From contig CAVPGJ010000005.1 in assembly GCA_963704005.1 (NCBI GenBank), positions 682,001 through 746,000 on the forward strand: 64,000 bases of DNA. Reading direction: 5' to 3'. The notes below the pieces were generated by a model that saw only the letters and a list, made by a program, of their open reading frames with translations, searched no databases and was not told where the DNA came from. Origin of the DNA: AC-32 sp963704005. Lineage in GTDB: Bacteria > Actinomycetota > Thermoleophilia > Gaiellales > Gaiellaceae. Positions 9,444 through 17,952 of the stretch are shown here, in pieces. The position numbers were made by a program, and so were the translations under genes. Every line of letters begins with the position of its first letter. Within the stretch, counting starts at the first letter, position 1.

Positions 9444-10123
9444 GAGCGCGCGCGGATGCAGATCCGGTAGCGAAAGGTCTCGAGCCGGGGCCCTGCCAGG
9501 CGTTCGACAGTACGCAGGACGGGGAAGAAGCTCGGCGTCCAGCCGGCGTGGTCGACGGCGAATCCCGAGCGTTCGAGCAGCTCCACCAGCCGGGCCGAGG
9601 TGCGCAGGCCGATATGCGTCGGGTTCTGGGCGAGGATCAGGTTGTGAGCCTTCAGCCGCTCGATCAAATGGCGCGGGTTCGGGGTGTAGATGGACACGGT
9701 CCCGTTCGGGACGAGCACGCGGCGCAGCTCTCGAAGCATGCGCTGGAAGGTCGCCTCGTCCAGGTGCTCGACGAGGTCACCCGCCACCGCCTTGTCGACG
9801 GAGTGATCGGGCTCGGGCAGCTCGGCCACGTCGGCGAGCTTGAACTCGAGGCCGGGAAACAGTGACCGCGCCTTCTCGATCGCCTTCGGCTCGGAGTCGA
9901 TCCCGGTGACCCGCGCGCCGAACTCGGAGAAGAAGTGCGTGAGCGACCCGGCGGCGCAGCCGAGGTCGAGGATGCGGTCGCCTTCGGCCGGCTCGACGAG
10001 CGGCAGCAGCGCGTTGAGCCGGAGCCGCGTCCACGCCGTCTGCTCGCGGTACTCGCTCGCCATCTTCGCCATGAAGGCGTCGTCGTACTCCTCAGGCGCC
10101 TTGCCGAGCACGAGCCGGGTCAC
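9422..10123 (-). CDS. Class I SAM-dependent methyltransferase
   Basis: A 233-residue protein with SAM motif I DRILDLGCAAGSL (49-61), the acidic GIDSEPKAIE after strand 2, and a motif-II-like AVAGDLVEHLDEATF. This is the Methyltransf_11/25-type fold. It may methylate a sugar or a lipid carrier, given its place among glycosyltransferases. It is the only minus-strand gene in the first 19 kb. GTG 10123 lies 6 bases after a TAGCCT box, so translation is probably leaderless. It is divergent from the ATP-grasp gene with only 27 bases between. Confidence 0.85.
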   Translation of the reverse strand: MTRLVLGKAPEEYDDAFMAKMASEYREQTAWTRLRLNALLPLVEPAEGDRILDLGCAAGSLTHFFSEFGARVTGIDSEPKAIEKARSLFPGLEFKLADVAELPEPDHSVDKAVAGDLVEHLDEATFQRMLRELRRVLVPNGTVSIYTPNPRHLIERLKAHNLILAQNPTHIGLRTSARLVELLERSGFAVDHAGWTPSFFPVLRTVERLAGPRLETFRYRICIRARSQARASS

Positions 10124-10129
10124 GGCGCA

Positions 10130-10135
10130 AGGCTA
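10130..10135 (-). promoter_or_regulatory. -10 box TAGCCT for a leaderless methyltransferase mRNA
   Basis: TAGCCT on the minus strand is followed by exactly 6 bases and then the GTG start at 10123, the geometry of a leaderless promoter. A possible opposing box (TACTTC, 10134-10139) for the divergent ATP-grasp gene overlaps it. Confidence 0.55.
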
Positions 10136-10150
10136 CTTCCCGGGGTGCGC

Positions 10151-11284
10151 GTGAGGCCCGCGGTCGTCTACGGGCTCCTCCACGCCGGGCTGGCGATCGT
10201 GCGCAGCCTCGGCCGCGAGGGGATCCCGGTCGAGGGGATCGCGCTCCAGCGCTACGAGTTCGGCCTGCGCTCGCGCTACCTGCGCCGCCGCACCCTCGCC
10301 GCGGACGACGACGCCGTGCTCGAGGCCCTCCGCCACGCGGGCGCGCAGGGTGAGCGCCCGGTCCTGTTCCTCGAGCGCGACGAGAACGTCGACACCGTTC
10401 TGCGCCACTGGGACGAGGTGCACGAGCTCGCCGACGTCCCGCTCCCGGACGACCCGGAGCCTGTCCTTCGCCTGCGCCGCAAGGACCTGCTGCCCGAGGC
10501 CGCCGCCGAGGCCGGCGTGCCTTCGCCGTACACCGTTCGCGCGGAGAGCGAGGAGGCGATCCGCAGCGGCGGGCTCGAGCCGCCGCTCCTCGTCAAGCCG
10601 CTCGAGGGTCAGGAGTTCGCGCTCGCCCTCGGCGAGAAGGCCGTCCCGGCCGCGACGATCGACGAGGCGGTCGCCGCCTGGCGCCGCGCGAAGGATCGCG
10701 GCTTCGAGACGATCGTCCAGGAGCTGATCCCCGACTCGCACGAGCAGGTCTACTCGCTCTTCACCTACATCGGCCGCGCCGGCGAGCCGCTGGCCAGCGT
10801 CGTCGGCCGCAAGGTCCGCCAGGGCCCGCTCCGCTTCGGCACGAGCGCCGTCTTCGCCGCCGGGCACGACGACGAGGTGCACGAGCTCGGCCTGCGCCTC
10901 CTGCGCACCGCGGGCTACACGGGCTTCGCGCACGTCGAGCTCGTCCGCGACCCGCGCGACGGCCTGCTGAAGGCGATCGAGGTCAACACTCGCCCACCGG
11001 TCTGGGCCGGGATCGCGATGGGCCCGGAGCTCGGCATCGCCCGTGTTGCCTACGACGACCTTTGCGGCGCTGCGGGCGAGGCCCGCACGATGACGGAGCA
11101 GCTGACCTGGATCTACCTCGCCAAGGACGTCTGGGTCTCCGCGCAGATGGCGAAGCGGGGCGAGCTGCCGCCGCGCGAGTTTCTGCGCCACTACCTGCGC
11201 CGGAACAAGGTGCGGGCCACCTTCGCAGCCGACGACCCGGCGCCGGCGATCGCCAGCCTCGGCTACTTGCGGTCACGAGTATGA
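10151..11284 (+). CDS. ATP-grasp ligase, second copy
   Basis: About 377 residues and the same architecture as the protein at 2384-3523. It has an N-terminal domain (AVVYGLLHAGLAIVRSLGR), the ATP-binding lysine in PPLLVKPLEGQEF (Lys149), and metal ligands in AIEVNTRPPVWAG near residue 277. It probably activates a carboxylate and ligates it to an amine. GTG 10145 and 10151 are both possible starts. The last codon overlaps the next gene start (ATG 11281) by 4 bases. Two such ligases and a FemAB-like protein in one locus suggest amino-acyl decoration of the glycan, which is inference. Confidence 0.78.
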   Translation: MRPAVVYGLLHAGLAIVRSLGREGIPVEGIALQRYEFGLRSRYLRRRTLAADDDAVLEALRHAGAQGERPVLFLERDENVDTVLRHWDEVHELADVPLPDDPEPVLRLRRKDLLPEAAAEAGVPSPYTVRAESEEAIRSGGLEPPLLVKPLEGQEFALALGEKAVPAATIDEAVAAWRRAKDRGFETIVQELIPDSHEQVYSLFTYIGRAGEPLASVVGRKVRQGPLRFGTSAVFAAGHDDEVHELGLRLLRTAGYTGFAHVELVRDPRDGLLKAIEVNTRPPVWAGIAMGPELGIARVAYDDLCGAAGEARTMTEQLTWIYLAKDVWVSAQMAKRGELPPREFLRHYLRRNKVRATFAADDPAPAIASLGYLRSRV

Positions 11285-12337
11285 GAATCGCTCTCGTCGA
11301 CCCGCTCGCCTACACGCCGCCCTACGACGACGCGCTCGCCCGCGCGCTCGCCGCCGAGGGCCACGCGGTCACGCTGCTGACCTCGCCGTACCCCCACGGC
11401 GAGGCGCCGGCGCCCGACGGCTACGCGCGCGAGGAGCTGTTCGCGCCGGTCTCGTCGCGGCTCTTCCGCCGCTCGCCGCTGCGGCTGCCCGCGAAGGGGC
11501 TCGAGTACGCGCCGTCGGTCGCGCGTCTCGTGCGCCGCATCGGTCGCCTCGACCCCGACGTCGCTCCACGTGCAGTGGCTGCCGCGGCCGGAGCACGACC
11601 TGCGCTGGCTCCGCCGCGTCGCGGACGATCGCCCGGTGGTGTTCACCGCGCACGACGTCCTCCCGCGGCGCCGCGCGGCCTTCCGGGTGTGGCCGGACGT
11701 GCTCGAGACGGCCGAGCGCGTGGTCGTCCACTCGCAGCGCGGCGTCGAGCAGCTGGTCGAGATCGGCCTCGGCCCTGAGCGGATCGCGCGGATCCCGCAC
11801 CCGGTCTTCGCGGCGGAGCCGTTGCCGCCGCCGAAGGGCAGGACGCTGCTCTTCTTCGGCCTGATCCGCGACTACAAGGGGCTCGACGTCCTGCTCGAGG
11901 CGCTTCCGCAGATTCCCGACGCGAAGCTCGTCGTCGCAGGCGACCCCGTCGACCCGGTTCGCAAGACCGCCGGCGTCGACTGGCGGCTCGGCTTCGTCCC
12001 CGAGGGCGAGGTTCCTGAGCTGATGGCCGAAGCTGCAGCCGTCGTCCTCCCGTACCGGCAGCTCGACTCGTCCGGGGTGCTGGCGACCGCGATCGGCTAC
12101 GGTCGCCCCGTGGTCGTCTCCGACATCGGCTCCCTCGGCGAGATCGTGCGCGAATACGGCGCGGGCGAGGTCGTGCCCCCCGGCGACCCGCACGCGCTTG
12201 CGCAAGCCTGCGCCCGCCTGCTCGAGCCGGCCGTGCTCAAGGCGGCCCACGCAGGCGCGAAGAAGGCCGCGAAAGCGCTCACCTGGAAGAAGGCAGCGCA
12301 GGCCCACGACAAGCTCTACCGCGAGGTGCGCAGATGA
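11281..12337 (+). CDS. Family 4-like glycosyltransferase (one frameshift)
   Basis: ATG 11281 opens MRIALVDPLAYTPPYDDALA, a typical first strand of a GT-B enzyme. Near 11566 the frame breaks: coding similarity continues one base over as VHVQWLPRPEHDLRWL, and then with VVFTAHDVLP, LLFFGLIRDYKGLDVLLEAL and SSGVLATAIGYGRPVVVSDIG to the stop at 12337. One extra base explains the shift. The full product would be about 351 residues. HVQW followed by a TAHD-like segment is common in GT4 enzymes of the WcaL/RfaB type. It overlaps the downstream sugar transferase by ATGA. Confidence 0.75.
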
Positions 12338-12963
12338 GAACCGTCAAGTGGATCGCCGACCGCGTCGCCGCCCTCGTCCTGCTCGTCCTGCTCTCGCCGC
12401 TCCTCGCCGCGTTCGCCCTCTGGATCCTGATCGACGGCGGCCGCCCGGCGATCCTCGCCCAGGCGCGCGCCGGCAAAGACGGCGTCCCGTTCCGGATGCT
12501 CAAGTTCCGGACGATGGTGCAGAACGCGCTCGAGCTCGCGCCGCAGCTGACCGACGACCCGTTCGGCGTCGTCGAGAACGACCCGCGGATCACGAAGCCC
12601 GGCCGCTTCCTCCGCCGCACCGGCCTCGACGAGCTGCCGCAGCTCTGGAATGTCCTCCGCGGCCAGATGAGCCTCGTCGGCCCGCGCCCCGACCTGGTCG
12701 AGCAGGCCGCGCACTACAGCGAGAGCGACCGCCGCCGCCTGACCGTCGAGCCCGGCATCACCGGCTGGTCGCAGGTGAACGGCCGAGAATCGATCGGCTG
12801 GCCCGAGCGGATCCAGCAAGACCTCTGGTACATCGACCACTGGTCGCTCCGGCTCGACCTGAAGATCCTCGTGCGCACGTTCACCGAGCTCGGCCGCAGC
12901 GGTGAGAAGCCGGTCGAGGACACGGTCAACATCGAGCGCGCGCGCGAGCGGGAGCGGGTCTGA
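12334..12963 (+). CDS. Bacterial sugar transferase (priming phosphoglycosyl transferase)
   Basis: A 209-residue protein with one N-terminal membrane segment (about 10-32) and the catalytic domain of WcaJ/PglC-type enzymes. Motifs are MLKFRTMV, DPRITKPGRFLRRTGLDELP, QLWNVLRGQMSLVGPRPDL and PGITGWSQVNGR. These enzymes transfer a sugar phosphate from UDP-sugar to undecaprenyl phosphate and so start repeat-unit synthesis. It corresponds to the C-terminal half of the longer protein at 45175-46704, so each polysaccharide locus here has its own priming enzyme. It overlaps the upstream GT by ATGA and the next gene by CTGA. Confidence 0.9.
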   Translation: MRTVKWIADRVAALVLLVLLSPLLAAFALWILIDGGRPAILAQARAGKDGVPFRMLKFRTMVQNALELAPQLTDDPFGVVENDPRITKPGRFLRRTGLDELPQLWNVLRGQMSLVGPRPDLVEQAAHYSESDRRRLTVEPGITGWSQVNGRESIGWPERIQQDLWYIDHWSLRLDLKILVRTFTELGRSGEKPVEDTVNIERARERERV

Positions 12964-13892
12964 TCGAGGAGGTCGCGTCCGGGGACTGGGACGCGCTGCT
13001 CGCCGAGCTCGGCCTGGACGACGCCTACCTGCGGCGCGAGTACGTCGAGACCGCGGCCGTGCTCGACCCGGGCCGAGTGGCGCTGCTGCACGCCGAGGGG
13101 ACGGTCTTCCCGTGCATCGTCCGCGAGTGGGAGGGCGTGCACGACGTGACCGGGCCGTACGGCTTCGGCGGGCCGGTCGGCGACGCCTCGTTCTACGATG
13201 CGTACGAGGAGTGGTGCCGCGAGCAGGGCGTGGTCACGACCTTTACCTGGTTCCACCCGCGCTTCCAGAACCAGCGCTATTCGCGCTTCCACGTCGAGCC
13301 GCGCGGCGGCACCGTTGCCTGGCGGCTGGAAGGCGACCTCTTCGAGGGCCTGCACCGCCACCACCGCCGAGCCGTCCGCAAGGCGCGCGAGTCGGGGATC
13401 GAGACGCGCATCACCGTCGCGCCGACCGACCTGAGCGGCTTCGCGAGCCTCTACGAGCGCACGATGGCCGAAAAGGGCGCCGAGAGCTTCTACTACTTCC
13501 CGGCCGGGTACTGGCAGGAGCTGGCCGGCCACGAGTGGCTAGTCCTGTTCGAGGCGCTCCAAGATGGCGAGGTGCGAGCCGCCCTGCTCGGCCTGACGGG
13601 CGGCGGCTGGCTCCACTACCACCTCGGCGCGTCAGAACGAACCGGCGGCGCGAACAACCTGCTCTTCCTGGAAACCGCCGAGTGGGCGCGCGAGCAGGGC
13701 CTCGAGCGCTTCCACCTTGGAGGCGGCGTCAGCGGCGCCGAAGACTCGCTGCTCCAGTTCAAGCTCCGCTTCGACGAAGGCGGCCTGATCGAGTCAGCCG
13801 TCGGCAAGGCGATCCACGACGAAGCGCGCTACCGCGAGCTCGGAGCCGAAGGCCTAGGCGGGTTCTTTCCTGCGTACAGACGACCTACGTAG
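12960..13892 (+). CDS. FemAB/GNAT-like aminoacyl- or acyltransferase, apparent CTG start
   Basis: About 310 residues resembling the GNAT-fold (FemAB/BioF2-like) domain. It has WDALLAELGLDDAYLRREYV near the N-terminus, YDAYEEWCREQG, LHRHHRRAVRKARESGI (about 134-150), then TMAEKGAESFYYFPAGYW and HYHLGASERTGGANNLLFLE in the second half. Family members transfer amino acids from aminoacyl-tRNA, or acyl groups. The conserved N-terminal region extends to IEEVASGDWDALL at 12963, with no ATG, GTG or TTG in frame before it. CTG 12960 overlaps the upstream TGA as CTGA and is preceded by GGGAG. GTG 13059 would remove a conserved part. Confidence 0.78.
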   Translation: MIEEVASGDWDALLAELGLDDAYLRREYVETAAVLDPGRVALLHAEGTVFPCIVREWEGVHDVTGPYGFGGPVGDASFYDAYEEWCREQGVVTTFTWFHPRFQNQRYSRFHVEPRGGTVAWRLEGDLFEGLHRHHRRAVRKARESGIETRITVAPTDLSGFASLYERTMAEKGAESFYYFPAGYWQELAGHEWLVLFEALQDGEVRAALLGLTGGGWLHYHLGASERTGGANNLLFLETAEWAREQGLERFHLGGGVSGAEDSLLQFKLRFDEGGLIESAVGKAIHDEARYRELGAEGLGGFFPAYRRPT

Positions 13893-13937
13893 CTCAGGTC
13901 CTGTAACCGCGTCGAGGGTTCACCTGCCGAACCACCA

Positions 13938-13954
13938 AGTAACACAGTGTTACT
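13938..13954. repeat. 17-bp palindrome, copy 2 of an inverted pair
   Basis: AGTAACACAGTGTTACT again, here flanked by ACCA before and AGGTTGA after. The flanks match the copy at 2399-2415 in reverse orientation. It lies in the 152-base gap between the FemAB-like gene and a GT2 gene, about 90 bases before that gene's start, a usual place for an operator. Confidence 0.65.
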
Positions 13955-14031
13955 AGGTTGATTGAGCCGCCTGATCTGCGAAGCGGCGGGTCAGGCGGCC
14001 GGGCACGAATGCGAGCGAGGCCCTCGCGCGG

Positions 14032-14037
14032 TAGCGT
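14032..14037 (+). promoter_or_regulatory. -10 box TAGCGT for a leaderless GT2 gene
   Basis: TAGCGT is followed by 7 bases and GTG 14045. This favours 14045 over GTG 14036 or the upstream TTG as the start of the glycosyltransferase. Confidence 0.5.
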
Positions 14038-14044
14038 GAAAGGC

Positions 14045-15157
14045 GTGATCCTGAAGGCAGTCTTCTGGGCGAGCCTCGGTGGGCTCGCGTGGACGCACGT
14101 GGGCTATCCGGTCGCTGCGGCCGGGCTGCGGCGGCTGCGCGAGCGCCAGGTCGCCAAGGACGACATCACGCCTTCCGTCACCCTGATCGTGCCTGCGCAC
14201 GACGAGGAGGACGTGATTGGGGCTCGCGTCGAGAACCTGCTCCAGCTCGACTACCCGGAGGACAAGCTCGACCTCGTCGTCGCCTCCGACGGGTCGACCG
14301 ACCGGACGCACGAGATCGTCCAGAGCTTCGACGGCAAGGTGCGCCTCATGCCCTGCGAGCGCGCGGGGAAGCTGCCGACAATGAACCGCGCCGTCCGCGA
14401 CACGGAGAGCGAGATCGTGGCCTTCGGCGACGCGAACGCGACCTGGGCGCCCGACGCGCTGCGCAAGCTCGTGCGCAGCTTCGCCGACCCGGACGTCGCC
14501 TATGTCTGCGGGAAGGTGCAGTTCCAGCGCCAGGACGGCACCAACAAGGAGGGCCTCTACTGGCGCTACGAGCTCTGGCTCCGCGAGAGCGAGTCCGGGC
14601 TCGGCTCGATCACCGGCGGCAACGGCGCCATCTACGCGGTTCGGCGCGACGACTACGTGGAGTGGCCGTTCGGGCACGACCTCGGCTTCCCGGCGCTGAT
14701 GGTGCAGCGCGGCCGGCGCGCGGTCTACGAGCCGGAGGCGCTCGCCTATGAGAAGCCCAGCAAGGAGATCGAGGACGAGTACCGCCGCAAGGTGCGGATG
14801 CTGCCCTGGTCGTGGCGCCACCTGTTCGAGGCCGGCAGCCTGCGCGACCAGCCGCCGCTCTACCTCGGCCAGCTCTTCTCGCACCGCGTCCTGCGCTACG
14901 GGAGCGGCTTCCTGCACCTGACGCTACTGGGAACGAGTATCGCCCTCGTCAACGAGGGCTGGCCCTACCAGGCCGCGCTCGCCGCCCAGGCCGCGTGGCT
15001 CGCGCTCGCCGCCGCCGGGAAGCTGCGCCTGCCGGTCCCGGGCGCCGGGATCGCCTACTACTACCTGCTGATGAGCTGGGCGACGATCGTCGCGCTCGGC
15101 CGCTACCTGCGCGAGGGTGCTCCCCTGATGTGGGAGAAGGCGGAAGGAACCCGTTAG
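14045..15157 (+). CDS. Membrane-bound processive family 2 glycosyltransferase
   Basis: About 370 residues. An N-terminal membrane helix is followed by a GT2 domain with VTLIVPAHDEEDVI, VVASDGSTDRTHEI, the metal-binding AFGDANATW, an acceptor-loop SITGGNGAIYAVRR, and RKVRMLPWSWRHL in place of the (Q/R)xxRW motif. Three or so C-terminal helices follow. This layout is that of cellulose- or hyaluronan-synthase-like enzymes that build and export a polymer. A repeat element lies just after the stop. The palindrome at 13938 is a candidate operator for it. Confidence 0.85.
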   Translation: MILKAVFWASLGGLAWTHVGYPVAAAGLRRLRERQVAKDDITPSVTLIVPAHDEEDVIGARVENLLQLDYPEDKLDLVVASDGSTDRTHEIVQSFDGKVRLMPCERAGKLPTMNRAVRDTESEIVAFGDANATWAPDALRKLVRSFADPDVAYVCGKVQFQRQDGTNKEGLYWRYELWLRESESGLGSITGGNGAIYAVRRDDYVEWPFGHDLGFPALMVQRGRRAVYEPEALAYEKPSKEIEDEYRRKVRMLPWSWRHLFEAGSLRDQPPLYLGQLFSHRVLRYGSGFLHLTLLGTSIALVNEGWPYQAALAAQAAWLALAAAGKLRLPVPGAGIAYYYLLMSWATIVALGRYLREGAPLMWEKAEGTR

Positions 15158-15188
15158 CCGCTGAGGCTCGCTCGCGATGCGGCGTCAG

Positions 15189-15233
15189 GATGCGTGGGCT
15201 TTGCCCGCGCATCCGTCTGAAATGACCGGTCGA
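15189..15233 (-). repeat. Double-hairpin interspersed repeat, copy B
   Basis: The minus strand carries the core TCGACCGGTCATTTCAGACG (15214-15233), followed by a hairpin with GATGCG/CGCATC outer and GGGC/GCCC inner stems and an AAA loop. It lies in the 122-base gap between the GT2 gene and a PQQ-type gene, so it could act as a terminator for the former, but it faces the opposite way to copy A relative to its neighbours. Confidence 0.75.
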
Positions 15234-15267
15234 TCCGTTGAACTGGGTAGCTAGCCGTCTAGGCGGC

Positions 15268-15273
15268 TAGCCT
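15268..15273 (+). promoter_or_regulatory. -10 box TAGCCT for a leaderless PQQ-type gene
   Basis: TAGCCT, six bases, then GTG 15280, the same box and spacing as upstream of 10123, 18784 and 61209. Confidence 0.55.
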
Positions 15274-15279
15274 GACGTA

Positions 15280-16692
15280 GTGCGTCGCCCAGGGGTTAGA
15301 ACGTTGATGGTGCTGCTGCCGCTTGCCGCCGCAGGCTGCGCTAGCGGCCATCACGACGCCGCGCCCACGACCGAGCCGGCTCCCGCGACCCTGTCGCCGC
15401 CGAAGCGCCGAAGCAGCCGAAGCCGTCGTATGTGCGCGTCTTCGTCCTCGACGGCGACGACGGCTCGCCCGTCCCAGGCGCGACCGTCCGCGTCGACGGC
15501 CATCCCGGCTACACGACCCGAACAGGCCGTGCGCGCATCCTGCTCCCGCACCGCGGCAAGCTCGTCGTCACGGTGAGCAAGCGCGGCTACGACTCGTATC
15601 GCCAGCGACTCCCGTTCAGCAACAAGCCGCTGCACTCGGTGCGCGTCTACCGGACGAGCACGCAGTGGACGATGTACGGCGCCTCGCCGCAGCGCGACCA
15701 GGTCAACCCGAACATCCACCTGCGCCCGCCGTTCCGCCTGGTCTGGAGCGCAGCCGATCGGGGCGCTGATCGAGTTCCCGGCCGCTGTCGACCAGCACGT
15801 CGCCTACATCTCGAACTACCGCGGCAGCATCCGCGCGTACTCGATGAAGGACGGCTCGACGGTGTGGCGCCACGACACGCCGAACGGGAAGATGGCCGCC
15901 TCGCCGGCGGTGGTCGACCGCGAGCTGGTCGTGCACGGGATGGACGGGCACGTCTGGGTGCTGAACCGTTTCAACGGCAAGCTGCTCTGGCGCTACTACA
16001 CCGGCTCGCCGATCGAGTCGTCGCCGGTCGTGATCGACGGGATCGACTACTTCGGCGACTGGGGCGGCACGATCACCGCGCTCGACCTGCGCACCCACCA
16101 TGCGCTCTGGACGTACCACACCGGGAACAAGATCACCTCGAGCGCCTCGTACCTGAACGGCACGGTCTTCATCGGCGACTACAGCGGGCGGCTCCTGGCC
16201 CTCGGCGCGCGCAACGGCCGGCTGCACTGGTCGGCGGGCGTGAACGGGCGGATCTACGGGACGCCGGCAGTCGCGAACGGCCGCGTCTTTGCCCCCTCTT
16301 CGGACGGGAACACGATGAACGCCTTCTCGACCAGCGGGCGCCACCTCTGGACGATCAACACGGGCGCTTACGTCTACTCGTCGCCGGCGGTCTGGCGCGG
16401 GCGCGTCTACTTCGGCTCCTACACGGGCGACCTCTACTGCGTCTCGGCCGCGACGGGCTCGGTGCTCTGGCGCTTCTCGACCGCCGGCTCGATCGGAGGG
16501 GCGCCGACGATCGTGGACGGGATCGTCTACTTCGCGAACCGACAGCACCGGATCTACGGCGTGACCGCGCTCCGCGGCCGTCAGGTCTTCCGCTTCCCCG
16601 ACGGCGCCTTCGTGCCGGTCTCGGGCGACGGCGCCCGCCTGCTCCTGCACGGCTTCGCGCGGCTCTACGCGGTCGAGCCCAGGCATAGATGA
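15280..16692 (+). CDS. PQQ-type beta-propeller lipoprotein (two frameshifts)
   Basis: The N-terminus RTLMVLLPLAAAGCASG is a lipoprotein signal with its cysteine. The frame shifts near 15405, after which PKPSYVRVFVLDGDDG and a carboxypeptidase-regulatory-like module (GATVRVDGHPGYTTRTGRA) are read. It shifts again near 15755, then IGALIEFPAAVDQHVAYISN and about seven propeller blades follow, with repeated units such as SSPVVIDGIDYFGDWGG and YSSPAVWRGRVYFGSY. Such proteins are usually non-enzymatic scaffolds or BamB-like folds at the cell surface. The later frame is intact to 16692. It overlaps the next gene, a paralog, by 4 bases. Sequence error is the likely cause of the breaks. Confidence 0.7.
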
Positions 16693-17939
16693 AGAAGGTG
16701 CTCCTGGCGCTGGCAGGCGTCGTGGTGCTGATCGGTGCCGGCCTGTTCGCCTACGGCCTCTACGTCAAGCACCAGGGACACGACGTCCGCGGCTCGTCGT
16801 CGGTCGAGTTCGTCACCACCCGCCAGAAGCCGCCGCCGCCCCCCAAGCCGAAGATCGTCTGGCCGATGTACCGCTTCGACCCGGCGCGCCAGGCCGCGCC
16901 CGAGGGATTCCGCCCGCGATCCGCCCACCCTTCCACGTGCGCTGGTACTTCCGCGCCCGCACGCTCGTCGAGTTCCCGCCGGCCATCGCCTACGGACGGC
17001 TCTACTTCGCCAACGGCCACGGGAAGCTGTTCGCCGTCGACACGAAGCTCCACGGTGCGATCTGGCAGCACCAGACCAACCGCTGCACGGCCGCGACGCC
17101 GGCGGTGGCCGCCACACCGTCTTCATGTCGTTCCTGAACAAGCCGCCCTGCAACGCCACGCGCTCGGGGCTGACGGGCGAGGTTCTGGCGCTCGAACGCC
17201 GATACCGGCAAGGTCCGCTGGCGGGTCGGCATCGGGCCGACCGAGTCGTCGCCGCTCGTCGTCGGGCGCTCGTCTACGTCGGCGACTGGCGCGGCAAGGT
17301 CTACGCGCTCACGCGCGCGACGGCCACACGGTCTGGACCTACCAGACCGGCGGCGCGGTCAAGGACGGCATGGCGTACGCGGGAGGCCGGATCTACTTCG
17401 GCTCCTACGACAGCCACGTCTACTCGCTGAACGCCCGCACCGGCAAGCTGATCTGGAAGGCGTCGGCCCAGCAGCGGCTCGGCCCGACGGGCACCTTCTA
17501 CTCGACGCCGGCGGTCGCCTACGACCGCGTCTACATCGGCGGCACCGACGGCAAGGTCTACTCGTTCGGCGCGACGACCGGCAAGCTGCGCTGGTCGCAC
17601 GGGACCGGCAACTACGTCTACGGCTCGCCGGCGGTCTGGAACCAGCGGGTCCTGGTCGGCTCCTACGACGGGACGTTCTACTGCTTCGACGCCGCCACCG
17701 GCGACATCCGCTGGCAGTTCAAGGCGAACGGGACGATCTCCGGCTCGGCGGTGGTGCTGAACGGCGTCGTCTACTTCTCGACCTTCCGCGGGCGCACGTA
17801 CGCCATCGACGTGCGCACCGGCAAGCCGCTCTGGTTCTTCCGCCGCGGCAAGTACGCGGGCGTCGTCACCGACGGGAAGTGGCTCTACCTCGTGGGGTAC
17901 GCACGGATCTTCGGGATGCTCCCCCGGGGTGGCCGATAG
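16689..17939 (+). pseudogene. PQQ-type beta-propeller membrane protein, disrupted by about five frameshifts
   Basis: ATG 16689 opens a signal anchor (KKVLLALAGVVVLIGAGLFA) and a proline-rich linker (PPPPPKPKIVWPMYRFDPAR). Coding similarity then hops between frames near 16905, 17106, 17192, 17262 and 17316, through pieces such as FPPAIAYGRLYFANGHGKLF, VFMSFLNKPPC, ADTGKVRWRVGIGPTESSPL and VYVGDWRGKVYALT. From 17330 the original frame is intact (SLNARTGKLIWKA, YVYGSPAVWNQRVLVGSYDG) to 17939. The shifts add to -3, so the frame is restored. No stop interrupts the pieces, so poor sequence or very recent decay is more likely than an old pseudogene. It is a paralog of the preceding gene. Confidence 0.6.
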
Positions 17940-17952
17940 AGTCGCCCGCGCC

